NCBI GenBank assembly: GCA_023391695.1
Contig: JAEWAK010000052.1
Span: 62,001-126,000 of the forward strand
Reading direction: 5' to 3'
Source: Bacillota bacterium
Lineage (GTDB): Bacteria; Bacillota; Clostridia; Lachnospirales; Lachnospiraceae
DNA: 64,000 nucleotides
Part shown: piece by piece, positions 1 to 8,466 of the stretch
How positions within the stretch are numbered: the stretch's first letter is position 1
Layout: each line of letters opens with the position of its first letter
Translations under genes and position numbers: made by a program
Notes under the pieces: generated by a model
The model's database searches: none
Seen by the model: only the letters and a program-made list of their open reading frames with translations
Told to the model about the DNA's origin: nothing

Positions 1-963
1 AGCTTCATCAAACTTGGACAAGCCGTTGGTGAACAAACCAAACGTAGAGGCAACAAAGATTCTGCCGGCTTTTTGTCTCTTTAATTCCTTGGCAACATCA
101 ATCATGCTTTCACCGGAGGAGATCATATCATCGATAATCAACATATCCTTGCCTTCTACGTCAGTACCTAAAAATTCATGTGCGACAATTGGATTGCGGC
201 CGTTGATAATCGTAGTATAATCACGGCGCTTATAAAACATACCGAGGTCAACACCAAGGACGTTGGCAAAATATACGGCACGGTTCATGCCGCCTTCATC
301 CGGACTGATAACCATCATATGTTCCGAATCAAGATTAAGATCCGGTACCTTTTTTAATAAGGCTTTAATGAACTGGTAAGTAGGCTGAACGGTTTCGAAA
401 CTCTTTAACGGAATGGCATTTTGAACACGCGGATCGTGGGCATCAAAAGTGATGATACTTTCCACACCCATATTGGTTAATTCCTGTAAAGCCAAGGCAC
501 AATCCAGAGATTCCCTGGAACTGCGTCTATGTTGGCGGCTTTCATATAAGAAAGGCATAATTACGGTGATTCTGCGGGCTTTTCCGCCTACAGCCGCTAT
601 AATTCTCTTTAAATCCTGATAGTGGTCATCCGGAGACATATGGTTGGTATGTCCGCAAACCGTGTAAGTTAAACTGTAATTGCAAACGTCCAGAAGCAGG
701 TAAAGGTCGGAACCCCTGACAGATTCCCTGATAACGCCCTTAGCTTCTCCGGTACCGAATCTGGGGCAGCATGCGTCGATTAAGTAGGAATCACGCTGGT
801 AACCGGCAAATGCTATTGTAGAAGTATGTTCGTTTTCTCTTGCATTACGCCATTCCACAATATAGTCATTTACTTTCTGTCCCAGGGATTTACTGCTCTC
901 TAAAGATATAATACCTAATGTACCGGCTGGGATCGTTTCAAAAATTTTTTCTTGCTGCGGCAT
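1..963 (-). CDS. prs: Ribose-phosphate pyrophosphokinase (C-terminus beyond window)
   Basis: Makes PRPP from ribose 5-phosphate and ATP in the cytoplasm, feeding purine, pyrimidine, histidine and NAD synthesis. The frame starts at ATG 963, beginning MPQQEKIFETIPAG, and is open for 321 codons to the window edge, so the 3' end is missing. Around residues 275-288 the PRPP-binding loop reads DDMISSGES. The stretch EHMMVISPDEGG and the motif FDAHDPRVQ also fit the family. At 321 or more residues it is already longer than the about 315-residue classical enzyme, which suggests the longer form seen in some Clostridia. The SD is in the complement of gacctcc at 970-976. A promoter lies at 1050-1078. 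The start and family are clear. Confidence 0.93.
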   Translation of the reverse strand, partial: MPQQEKIFETIPAGTLGIISLESSKSLGQKVNDYIVEWRNARENEHTSTIAFAGYQRDSYLIDACCPRFGTGEAKGVIRESVRGSDLYLLLDVCNYSLTYTVCGHTNHMSPDDHYQDLKRIIAAVGGKARRITVIMPFLYESRQHRRSSRESLDCALALQELTNMGVESIITFDAHDPRVQNAIPLKSFETVQPTYQFIKALLKKVPDLNLDSEHMMVISPDEGGMNRAVYFANVLGVDLGMFYKRRDYTTIINGRNPIVAHEFLGTDVEGKDMLIIDDMISSGESMIDVAKELKRQKAGRIFVASTFGLFTNGLSKFDEA

Positions 964-1049
964 TTTATTGACCTCCAATGAAATTTGTTTAACAACAATT
1001 GCCAGGAACTGATGCATTTTGTTATGTGTATGGTAAAATGTCCATTAAC

Positions 1050-1078
1050 GTTATACCATTAACCTTATATTTAGTCAA
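1050..1078 (-). promoter_or_regulatory. Sigma-A promoter of prs
   Basis: Read on the minus strand: -35 TTGACT (1073-1078), 17-bp spacer, -10 TATAAC (1050-1055) preceded by TGG. It lies about 90 bp upstream of the prs start and between prs and the inverted-repeat element at 1117-1287, so prs is probably transcribed separately from dnaI. Confidence 0.65.
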
Positions 1079-1116
1079 GGCTAAATAGTAAACTGGACCT
1101 AAGAAACATTAAATAA

Positions 1117-1287
1117 GTTACTATTCACAGCCCTGCAAAAAGATGCAGTTCTAGGAATAGTAACACGCTACGCGATGCACACAAAACGCAAAATATGTGT
1201 TTGGCGCTGCAATACTCCGGTTTTCTGTGACTTTTGTTTTGCTTCACTCACATAAAACACGTCAGGAAAACGGCTGTGAATAGTAAC
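1117..1287. mobile_element. MITE-like element with 16-bp terminal inverted repeats
   Basis: The ends are perfect inverted copies of GTTACTATTCACAGCC (1117-1132 and 1272-1287). TAA lies directly outside each end (1114-1116 and 1288-1290), consistent with a 3-bp target duplication. The 171-bp body has no open frame. On the minus strand the last base of the dnaI stop codon (TAG) is the first base of the element, so insertion apparently set the present dnaI end. The CTATTCA core also occurs in the ends of the element at 46252-46411. Confidence 0.6.
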
Positions 1288-2273
1288 TAAAATAATTTCT
1301 TTAGCCGGATATCCTCCCCTACAATTTTAAGAAGGGTGTAATTACTGGCGATTCTTGAGAAAACCCGTTCACTGTATATGGTATTAATGTTATCCAAAGA
1401 TAAATTGGTTGAAATAATGGTAGACTTCCTGCGTAAAAAACGCTCGTTGATACATAAATATAATTGGACATTTACAAAAGAATTATTTAATTCTGTACCC
1501 AAATCATCGATGATCAGTAAATCGCAGTCCAATATGTAATCAAACTGGTTCTGGAATTCAAAATTATCCTCTCCCTTTCCAAACTTATTTTTCTCCAGAA
1601 TATCGAACAGTTGGAAGGCCGTCAGGTAAATCACCGTATGTGCCCGGTCTAAAAGTTCCTTTGCAATGCAGTTGGCGAGAAAGGTTTTACCTACGCCGGT
1701 ATTGCCGTATAATAGCAGGTTATTATATTCCTTATCAAAATGATTAATGTAATTCCAGCTGGCTTCCGCCACTTTTTTAATATTCTCCCGTGGGGATAAT
1801 CTGGTGGAGGGGTCCACATACTCCTCCGAATAATAATCATAGGAAAAAGTATCAAAATTTTCCCTCAGAATGGCGGTCTTGATATTGGACTGGGAATAAA
1901 CGATATCCACAATTGCCTGCTTGAAACAATGGCATTTTTCATTACCGATATAACCGGTATCCTTACAGTCAGGACAATGATAAGCCGGCAGTAAATAGTC
2001 CTTTGGATAACCGTGCTTTTCCAGTAACGAGATCCTTTTGGCAGAAGCCTCTTCCGTCATTTTCTTTAAAACCGGCAAAGGCTTGTCATCCCCCATCAGA
2101 AGAAGTTTCGCGCTCTGCACCGCACAGGTAACCACCGCATCGTCAATTTCCTTTAATTCCGGAATCACCCGGTAAACTTCCTCCGTACGGATATCCAGGT
2201 CATGCTTATTCTTCAGCTGCTTCATATCATATTCCCGCAAAATCTTATTATACTGATAATTCTTTAAAGCCAT
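1287..2273 (-). CDS. DnaI/DnaC-like replicative helicase loader (AAA+ ATPase)
   Basis: An AAA+ protein of 328 residues that probably loads the replicative helicase at origins and stalled forks. An N-terminal helical region is followed by a zinc-ribbon-like cluster (C100, C103, C114, C116 in HCPDCKDTGYIGNEKCHCF). The AAA+ core follows, with Walker A GNTGVGKT (190-197) and Walker B LLIIDDLG (about 252-259). The arrangement and length match Bacillus DnaI and clostridial relatives. It sits 47 bp downstream of the DnaD-domain gene, so the two primosome genes are probably co-transcribed. An AGGAG-type SD precedes ATG 2273. The stop codon overlaps the inverted-repeat element described at 1117-1287. 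The family call is firm; the exact helicase partner is inferred. Confidence 0.88.
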   Translation of the reverse strand: MALKNYQYNKILREYDMKQLKNKHDLDIRTEEVYRVIPELKEIDDAVVTCAVQSAKLLLMGDDKPLPVLKKMTEEASAKRISLLEKHGYPKDYLLPAYHCPDCKDTGYIGNEKCHCFKQAIVDIVYSQSNIKTAILRENFDTFSYDYYSEEYVDPSTRLSPRENIKKVAEASWNYINHFDKEYNNLLLYGNTGVGKTFLANCIAKELLDRAHTVIYLTAFQLFDILEKNKFGKGEDNFEFQNQFDYILDCDLLIIDDLGTELNNSFVNVQLYLCINERFLRRKSTIISTNLSLDNINTIYSERVFSRIASNYTLLKIVGEDIRLKKLF

Positions 2274-2320
2274 ATCGGAACTCTCCTTTTATCGATAAAC
2301 AATGGTTCAGCCCATATAGT

Positions 2321-3451
2321 CTATTGTTTATGTAATAACCGCTGCTCCATGGAAGAATAGTCTTCCTCGGTATATGTTCTTTGGGGAAATGCATTAAAGC
2401 GGTTGCCGGGGGAAGGTTTTGCCGCAGCTGCAGGCCTGTTATTCGCTTTTAAGGCAGCAGTCTTTGAATGTTCTTCATCCAGGCGTGAAATCTGTGCCAG
2501 GTCCTTCGCATCTTTCTTATGCCAGTTCTCCAGTATCTTATCGGCATATTTGAAATCCGGTTTCTGTGTCTGAAGAATGGTCCGGTTGCAGGCCTCTACA
2601 ATAATTTCAATAGAAAATCCGTATTTGTTCAGCCATTTGTTGATAAACTGTTTTTCGATCTGGCCGGGAGCCCGGTTCAAACCAAAAGCCTTGTTTACGG
2701 CATTATAATTGCTGTTATACAGGGCGGTTGCCGCTTCGGCCTTTTCCACCGTATCAATTCCCTCTTCTGCCCAGGACATGGCCACTGCCTCGATATAGGA
2801 AGGATTCTTCTTATTTTTGGATACGCAGTATTCATAGAGATACATGATTAACTCTGCCGAAAATCCCACACTTTCATACAGGAAAAGGATTAACTGGAGA
2901 TCCATGGGCTTAATCAGCCGGTCTAAATAGATCTCAATAATATTTAAGAGCCACTTCACTTCATCCGTATTGGTGAGCTGCTTGATCTGAGCTTCCGAGT
3001 AGGTAGGTTTTTCAAATACCCTGCCGGGAAGAGGTTCTTTCCCTTCCGGTTCCTTGGCCGGTTCATTTGTGATTTCCGGCTCCGGTAAAGCGGCGGCCGC
3101 GGCGGCCTGAGAAGCTTCTTCCGTGGTATCGCCCTCACCCCTGGCAAGGGAATAAATATCATTTATGGTAATTGAAACAATGTCCTTATCGGCATTACGC
3201 AGCAGGGAAATTAAATTAACCTTTTCCCAATAGCACAGAGCACGAATAATATCTTTTTCCGTATCATCCAGGCGGTCTGCGATGGATGAGATGGTTATCT
3301 GGGCATCAGTGGTGCAGTTAATACACCGAAGCAGATACAGATATACCTTCACATAAGAACCATTGGCAGAAGGCATAAAATTATCAATAAAAATGTTCGG
3401 TATACTTGTAGTTTCTGAAACACTGTTAGAATTTAATAATATTGTACTCAT
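2321..3451 (-). CDS. DnaD-domain primosome protein
   Basis: Replication-initiation/primosome protein of 376 residues from the chosen start. It begins MSTILLNSNSVSETTS. An N-terminal winged-helix-like region (ISSIADRLDDTEKDIIRAL, about 50-90) resembles DnaD/DnaB N-domains. A linker rich in Ala, Glu and Pro follows (about 110-150). DnaD-like helical repeats then follow, ending in motifs such as IEAVAMSWAEEGIDT and YADKILENWHKK, typical of the C-terminal DNA-binding domain. ATG 3451 was chosen because AGGAG lies about 9 bases before it; an upstream in-frame start would add 16 residues with no better SD. It lies directly upstream of dnaI and downstream of a DnaA-box cluster, consistent with a helicase-loading operon. 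Confidence 0.85.
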   Translation of the reverse strand: MSTILLNSNSVSETTSIPNIFIDNFMPSANGSYVKVYLYLLRCINCTTDAQITISSIADRLDDTEKDIIRALCYWEKVNLISLLRNADKDIVSITINDIYSLARGEGDTTEEASQAAAAAALPEPEITNEPAKEPEGKEPLPGRVFEKPTYSEAQIKQLTNTDEVKWLLNIIEIYLDRLIKPMDLQLILFLYESVGFSAELIMYLYEYCVSKNKKNPSYIEAVAMSWAEEGIDTVEKAEAATALYNSNYNAVNKAFGLNRAPGQIEKQFINKWLNKYGFSIEIIVEACNRTILQTQKPDFKYADKILENWHKKDAKDLAQISRLDEEHSKTAALKANNRPAAAAKPSPGNRFNAFPQRTYTEEDYSSMEQRLLHKQ

Positions 3452-3584
3452 TACACTTAACTCCTGTCTGTGTGCACTCCCATGTATTAAAACAGGCACA
3501 CATTTCCTTTGTCATGCCATTATAACACAGGTAAAAATATAAGGGAATAGGCTATTTTTCAGGCAGCAATCCATAATAAATGAA

Positions 3585-3778
3585 TGTGGATAATGTGGAC
3601 AATGTGGATAAGGGAGCATAAGAAATATGTAAAATAATGTAAAAACTGGTAGAAATCAATACAAATCAATATTTCATAATTCATCTTACTAGCATTGTAG
3701 AAAATTATTATGTGAACAAAAAAATCCACAGCCTTATCACAGGCAAATTGTTGATAAGGTTGTGGATAATGTGGATAA
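3585..3778. promoter_or_regulatory. DnaA-box cluster between dnaD and murC
   Basis: Five 9-mers read TGTGGAYAA on the plus strand, which is the complement of the consensus DnaA box TTATCCACA. They lie head to tail with no gap at 3585-3593, 3594-3602 (one C variant) and 3603-3611, and again at 3761-3769 and 3770-3778. One-mismatch copies lie near 3749-3757 and, in the other orientation, near 3722-3730. Between the two groups is an AT-rich 140-bp stretch. The second group abuts the murC stop codon. The boxes are seen directly; whether they titrate DnaA, control dnaD-dnaI or form part of an origin is inference. Confidence 0.75.
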
Positions 3779-5182
3779 CTATATTCCCAAGAGGGCTTCT
3801 CCTATGGTTACAACGTCTCCGGCGCCCATAGTTATCAACAGGTCACCGTTATTACAATTTTGTAATAAAAAATTCTCAATATCATCAAAACTTTCAAGAT
3901 AGTATGCATCTTTACCAATTTTTAATAATTCTGCCTGCAGATCCTTTGAGGAAATATCCCCCGGATTGGTCTCCCTGGCTGCATAAATATCTGCCAGGAC
4001 AATTTTATCCGCAAGGGAAAGGGCTGAAGCAAATTCCTTCAGGAAAGCTTTGGTTCTGGTATAGGTATGGGGCTGGAATACACACCAGGTAGTCTTGTGG
4101 GGATAATTTTTTGCTGCGGTTAAAGTTGCAACCACTTCCGTGGGGTGGTGTGCATAATCATCGATAATGGTAACCCCGCCGATTTCGCCCTTGTACTGGA
4201 AGCGGCGTTCGGTGCCGGTAAAAGAAAATAAGGCCTTTTTAATAGTCTCCAGGGATATGTTCAAGCTTCTTGCCAGAGCAATGGCAGGAAGGGAATTGGA
4301 TACATTATGGATACCGATAACATTTAATTCAATATGGGTAAGGAGTTTTCCGTTTTCCAGCAAATCATAATGTCCATGGCCCAAAGCATCATATTCGATA
4401 TTAGCTGCTACATAATGTGCGGCGGTGCCGAAAATCGGTTCGGCAGAAGCATTGATACTGTATGTCATAAAGGGACAGGGCAGATCTTTCGTAAAATAAG
4501 AAACGTTGTCAATATCTCCATTGATAACCAGAAGACCATTTTCAGGGAGCCGTTCTGCAAACAGGCGGAAAGAGTGGCGGATATCGTCCAGATTCTTAAA
4601 GAAATCCAGGTGTTCTGCCTCGACATTTAATATAACACTTTTCGTAGGGTTGAATTTCAGGAAGCTATTGGTGTATTCACAGGCTTCGGTGATAAAATGT
4701 TCCGATTGTCCGATGCGGATATTTCCTTTAATATTATCCAGAATTCCGCCTACGGATATGGTAGGATCCAAATCTGCTTCCAGCAGTATCAGGGAAAGCA
4801 TGGAGGTGGTGGTGGTTTTACCGTGGGTTCCGGCTACGGCTACGGCATCGGTATAATTTAACATTACCTGTCCCAGTAATTCCGCCCGGTCCATAATCGG
4901 TATTCCTGCCTGTATAACAGCCTGATATTCCGGATTTGTTTCCTTTACCGCCGTGGTATAAACTACCAGTTCCAGACCGGAAGTAATATTGGAAGCCCTT
5001 TGGCCATAGAAAACGGTGATCCCTAAAGATTCCAGGTGTTCGGTTATTTTGCTTTTTTTAGCATCGGAACCGGATACGGTAAAGCCTATCGTATGTAAAA
5101 GTTCGGCAAGGCCGCTCATGCTGATTCCGCCAATGCCTATAAAATGTACTTTAATGGGATTGCTGAAATTGATATGATACAT
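3779..5182 (-). CDS. murC: UDP-N-acetylmuramate--L-alanine ligase
   Basis: Adds L-alanine to UDP-MurNAc in the cytoplasm, the first amino-acid step of peptidoglycan precursor synthesis. At 467 residues it has normal family length. The N-terminal Rossmann domain has HFIGIGGISMSGLAELL (about 13-29). The central ATPase domain has GTHGKTTTTSMLS (about 118-130), and the C-terminal ligase domain has IIDDYAHHPTEV (about 340-351). The start is ATG 5182 with an AGGAAG SD. It runs in the same direction as dnaD-dnaI-prs, but the DnaA-box spacer separates it from dnaD. The stop codon directly follows the last DnaA box. Confidence 0.96.
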   Translation of the reverse strand: MYHINFSNPIKVHFIGIGGISMSGLAELLHTIGFTVSGSDAKKSKITEHLESLGITVFYGQRASNITSGLELVVYTTAVKETNPEYQAVIQAGIPIMDRAELLGQVMLNYTDAVAVAGTHGKTTTTSMLSLILLEADLDPTISVGGILDNIKGNIRIGQSEHFITEACEYTNSFLKFNPTKSVILNVEAEHLDFFKNLDDIRHSFRLFAERLPENGLLVINGDIDNVSYFTKDLPCPFMTYSINASAEPIFGTAAHYVAANIEYDALGHGHYDLLENGKLLTHIELNVIGIHNVSNSLPAIALARSLNISLETIKKALFSFTGTERRFQYKGEIGGVTIIDDYAHHPTEVVATLTAAKNYPHKTTWCVFQPHTYTRTKAFLKEFASALSLADKIVLADIYAARETNPGDISSKDLQAELLKIGKDAYYLESFDDIENFLLQNCNNGDLLITMGAGDVVTIGEALLGI

Positions 5183-5630
5183 AGAATTGCACTTCCTATC
5201 TTAATTGATTATTTTGTATTAACTTAAGTCAGTATTGTAACTGCCGGATCTTATAAAATTGCAATGCATTGCATTTGGCCGGCAATGATATTTTGTTTTA
5301 AACATTCTTCTGCCACCTGAGACATTATATGGAACGGCAATTAATTATGTCGTTTCATATAGTTTGAATTTTAGCCATCTATAAGCTATTATAATCATTT
5401 CCTATAAAAATACAATTAAAAAATTCGGCATACAAACAAGATATGAAAAAAAATGGTTATTGTAGCTTGACTTTATGTATACAAAATAATAGAAATTATT
5501 TTCCGTATAAAAAACGATTGTAAAAAAAAGGCTCTTAAATGTAAAAAATATTTTTTAAGTAAAAAAAACGGTTAAATTAGGTATAATGCTAAAAAAAGAA
5601 TAATTAATTTTAAAATATTTGTAAATTTTA
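5183..5630. other. Divergent murC-glgC spacer with palindromes
   Basis: An AT-rich spacer of about 450 bp between the divergent murC and glgC. A 14-bp perfect palindrome TGCAATGCATTGCA lies at 5260-5273. A second inverted repeat pairs ATATGGAACG (5329-5338) with CGTTTCATAT (5353-5362). Either could be an operator or hairpin in the murC leader. A second TATAAT lies at 5582-5587 ahead of the main glgC promoter, without a clear -35. No gene of supportable quality is seen here. Confidence 0.45.
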
Positions 5631-5659
5631 TTCACATTTATGTAAAAGAATGGTATAAT
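5631..5659 (+). promoter_or_regulatory. Sigma-A promoter of glgCD
   Basis: -35 TTCACA (5631-5636), 17-bp spacer, -10 TATAAT (5654-5659) preceded by TGG. The expected transcription start is about 5666, giving a leader of about 25 bases with the SD AAGAGGTGAT just before the GTG start of glgC. Confidence 0.7.
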
Positions 5660-5690
5660 GGTGTCAAAATAAACAACAAGAGGTGATTGC

Positions 5691-6965
5691 GTGATAAAGA
5701 AGGAAATGATTGCTATGCTTCTCGCCGGCGGACAAGGTTCAAGATTAGGGGTTTTAACTTCTAACGTTGCAAAGCCTGCAGTAGCATTTGGCGGAAAATA
5801 CAGAATAATCGATTTCCCCCTCAGCAATTGTATTAATTCAGGTGTAGATACGGTAGGCGTATTGACCCAATACCAGCCCCTGCGGCTGAATACGCATATC
5901 GGAATAGGCATTCCCTGGGATTTGGACCGGAATATCGGCGGAGTCTCCATTCTTCCGCCCCACGAGAAAAACAACAGCAGTGAATGGTATACCGGAACGG
6001 CCAACGCAATATATCAAAACCTGGAATTCATGGAATATTATAATCCGGAATATGTATTGATTTTAGGCGGAGACCATATTTACAAGATGGATTATGAAGC
6101 AATGTTAGACTTCCATAAGCAGAATAATGCAGATATCACCTTGGCCACTATTCCGGTACCAATAGAAGAAGCCAGCAGGTTTGGTGTAGTGATTACCGAT
6201 GATGAAAAAAGAATTACCGAATTTGAAGAAAAACCTCCCAGGCCAAGAAGCAATCTGGCCTCCATGGGAATTTACATCTTCACCTGGGATATCTTAAGGG
6301 AGGCTTTAATTACTTTATCAGGGCAGAAAGGCTGTGATTTTGGCAAACATGTTATTCCTTACTGCCATGAACGGGGTGACCGGGTATTCGCTTACGAATA
6401 CAACGGATACTGGAAGGATGTGGGTACTTTGGGCTCCTACTGGGAAGCCAATATGGAATTAATTGACCTGATTCCGGTATTTAACCTATATGAGGAATTC
6501 TGGAAAATATACACCAAAAGTGATACCATACCTCCCCAGTACATAGCCGATACCGCCGTGATTAACAAAGCGATCATCGGTGAAGGCGCCGAAATCTACG
6601 GCGAGGTGCAAAATTCTGTCATCGGTTCCGGGGTATATATTGGGAAAGGAGCCGTTGTCCGGGATTCCATCATTATGAAGGATACCGTAATAAAGGAGGG
6701 TGCAAACCTTAATAAATCCATCGTGGCGGAAGCCGCCAATATCGGTGCTTATGCGGAACTTGGAATCGGAGAGGATATACCGAATGAAAGGGAGCCGAAT
6801 ATCTATGCTTTCGGGCTGGTAACCATAGCAGAAAAGTCAGTCATACCTGCCCGTGTCAAAATAGGCAAAAATACGGCAATTTCGGGCTGTACCACCATAG
6901 AGGATTATCCTGACGGAGTCCTTATTGGAGGCGGTACACTGATTAAGGCAGGTGGTAAGCTATGA
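5691..6965 (+). CDS. glgC: Glucose-1-phosphate adenylyltransferase, catalytic subunit
   Basis: Makes ADP-glucose from glucose 1-phosphate and ATP, the committed step of bacterial glycogen synthesis. At 424 residues it has normal length. The nucleotidyltransferase domain opens MIKKEMIAMLLAGGQGSRLG with the complete GGxGxRL loop. Further motifs are KPAVAFGGKYRIIDF, GGDHIYKMDY (metal-binding Asp) and FEEKP (sugar-phosphate Lys). A left-handed beta-helix of hexapeptide repeats fills residues about 290-420. The start is GTG 5691, supported by AAGAGGTGAT. Its last four bases overlap glgD, so the two subunits are translationally coupled. Confidence 0.95.
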   Translation: MIKKEMIAMLLAGGQGSRLGVLTSNVAKPAVAFGGKYRIIDFPLSNCINSGVDTVGVLTQYQPLRLNTHIGIGIPWDLDRNIGGVSILPPHEKNNSSEWYTGTANAIYQNLEFMEYYNPEYVLILGGDHIYKMDYEAMLDFHKQNNADITLATIPVPIEEASRFGVVITDDEKRITEFEEKPPRPRSNLASMGIYIFTWDILREALITLSGQKGCDFGKHVIPYCHERGDRVFAYEYNGYWKDVGTLGSYWEANMELIDLIPVFNLYEEFWKIYTKSDTIPPQYIADTAVINKAIIGEGAEIYGEVQNSVIGSGVYIGKGAVVRDSIIMKDTVIKEGANLNKSIVAEAANIGAYAELGIGEDIPNEREPNIYAFGLVTIAEKSVIPARVKIGKNTAISGCTTIEDYPDGVLIGGGTLIKAGGKL

Positions 6966-8083
6966 GAGCATTAGGAATTATATTAGCCGGCGGTAACAGT
7001 AATAAAATGAGGGAATTGTCGGGCAAAAGAGCCATAGCCGCAATGCCGGTTGCAGGCAGTTACCGTTGTATTGATTTTGCATTGAGCAACATGTCTAATT
7101 CCCATATCCAGAAGGTTGCCGTGTTTACCCAATACAATACAAAATCCTTAAACGAACACTTGAATTCCTCCAAATGGTGGGATTTTGGAAGAAAACAGGG
7201 AGGTTTATTTGTATTTACGCCCACGATTACGGCAGATAACAGTTTCTGGTACAGAGGAACAGCAGATACTATGTATCAGAACTTAAGTTTTTTTAAAAAC
7301 AGTCATGAACCATATGTGGTAATTACATCCGGCGACGGTGTATATAAGCTGGATTACAATAAAGTACTGGAATATCATATTAACAAAAAGGCAGATATTA
7401 CGGTGGTAAGCAAACAATTAAAAGAAGGGGAGGATGCAAGCAGATTTGGAATTATAAGTACAAATGATGATGGAAGAATTGTAGATTTTGAAGAAAAACC
7501 GCTTACGACATCTGCGAATACCGTTTCAACCGGTATCTATGTAATAAGAAGAAGATTGTTAATTGATTTATTGGAAATGTCAGCTCTGGAAGACCGTTAT
7601 GACTTTGTGAAGGATATTTTAATCCGTTATAAAAATCTGAAGAAAATATATGCATATAAGATGAAAGCCTATTGGAGCAACATATCTACGGTGGATTCTT
7701 ATTATAAGACAAATATGGATTTCCTGAGTAAGGAGGTCAGGGATTATTTTTTCAAAGAATATCCGGACATCTATTCAAAAATAGATGATTTACCGCCTGC
7801 AAAATATAATCAGGGGTCTTCCGTAAAAAACAGTATCATATCCAGCGGCTGTATTGTCAACGGAGTAGTTGAAAATTCTATTGTGTTTAAGAAAGTGTAT
7901 ATAGGCAATAACTGTACCATTAAAAATTCCATCATTTTAAATGATGTATATATTGGTGACAACACTTATATAGAGAACTGCATAGTAGAAAGCCGGGATA
8001 CCATCCGGGTTAATACAACCCACATTGGTGAACCGGGAAATGTTAAAATAGTAATAGAAAAAAATGAAAGGTATATTCTTTAA
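6962..8083 (+). CDS. glgD: GlgD, non-catalytic-type subunit of ADP-glucose pyrophosphorylase
   Basis: Paralogue of GlgC, 373 residues. In characterised Firmicutes GlgD pairs with GlgC and raises its activity. The loop that reads GGQGSRLG in GlgC is here GGNSNKMRELSG, so the GxGxR triphosphate-binding signature is lost. TSGDGVYKLDY and FEEKP are still present. A hexapeptide-repeat C-terminus follows (about 285-355). Overlap with glgC by ATGA predicts equal expression and a GlgC/GlgD hetero-oligomer. Little catalysis of its own is inferred from the changed loop and from family knowledge, not proven by sequence. Confidence 0.92.
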   Translation: MRALGIILAGGNSNKMRELSGKRAIAAMPVAGSYRCIDFALSNMSNSHIQKVAVFTQYNTKSLNEHLNSSKWWDFGRKQGGLFVFTPTITADNSFWYRGTADTMYQNLSFFKNSHEPYVVITSGDGVYKLDYNKVLEYHINKKADITVVSKQLKEGEDASRFGIISTNDDGRIVDFEEKPLTTSANTVSTGIYVIRRRLLIDLLEMSALEDRYDFVKDILIRYKNLKKIYAYKMKAYWSNISTVDSYYKTNMDFLSKEVRDYFFKEYPDIYSKIDDLPPAKYNQGSSVKNSIISSGCIVNGVVENSIVFKKVYIGNNCTIKNSIILNDVYIGDNTYIENCIVESRDTIRVNTTHIGEPGNVKIVIEKNERYIL

Positions 8084-8127
8084 ATTTAAAACAAAAAGAT
8101 AAATAATATTAAAGGGGGATCTACACA

Positions 8128-8406
8128 ATGCAGATAACAGACGTGCGTGTACGCAAGGTGAGTAAAGAAGGAAAGATGAAGGCGGTAGTATCTATTACGA
8201 TGGATAATGAATTCGTAGTACATGATATTAAGGTAATCGAAGGAGAAAAAGGATTATTCATTGCAATGCCCAGCCGAAAAGCCGGTGACGGGGAGTATCG
8301 CGACATCGCACATCCGATTAATTCAGAAACAAGAGATAAAATTCAAAAAATAATCCTGGAAAGCTACGAAATTGCAGCTGAGGAGTATGAAGAAAAGGAA
8401 GTCTAA
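8128..8406 (+). CDS. spoVG: Septation/sporulation regulator SpoVG
   Basis: Small RNA/DNA-binding regulator of 92 residues with the typical opening MQITDVRVRKVSKEGKMKAVVSITMDNEFVVHDIKVIEG split over the N-terminal half. The conserved FIAMPSRK (about 49-56) and the helix TRDKIQKIILESYE follow. A strong SD, AAAGGGGG, precedes ATG 8128. It lies 45 bp after glgD and is closed by a strong terminator, so it probably belongs at least partly to the glg transcript. In B. subtilis the nucleotidyltransferase gene next to spoVG is glmU; here another nucleotidyltransferase pair occupies the neighbouring position. Confidence 0.96.
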   Translation: MQITDVRVRKVSKEGKMKAVVSITMDNEFVVHDIKVIEGEKGLFIAMPSRKAGDGEYRDIAHPINSETRDKIQKIILESYEIAAEEYEEKEV

Positions 8407-8411
8407 AAAAC

Positions 8412-8466
8412 AAGGGGTATCTCAAAGAACCGGTTAAGGGGATTTGAGATACCCCTTATTTTTTTC
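8412..8466 (+). terminator. Rho-independent terminator of glgCD-spoVG
   Basis: A 15-bp perfect stem, AAGGGGTATCTCAAA (8412-8426) with its complement (8443-8457), followed by TTATTTTTTT. Confidence 0.9.

Noticed and set aside
3585..3778. Calling this the chromosomal origin
   Set aside because: dnaA and dnaN are absent from the window and origins in this phylum normally lie beside them. Only the DnaA-box cluster is supported.
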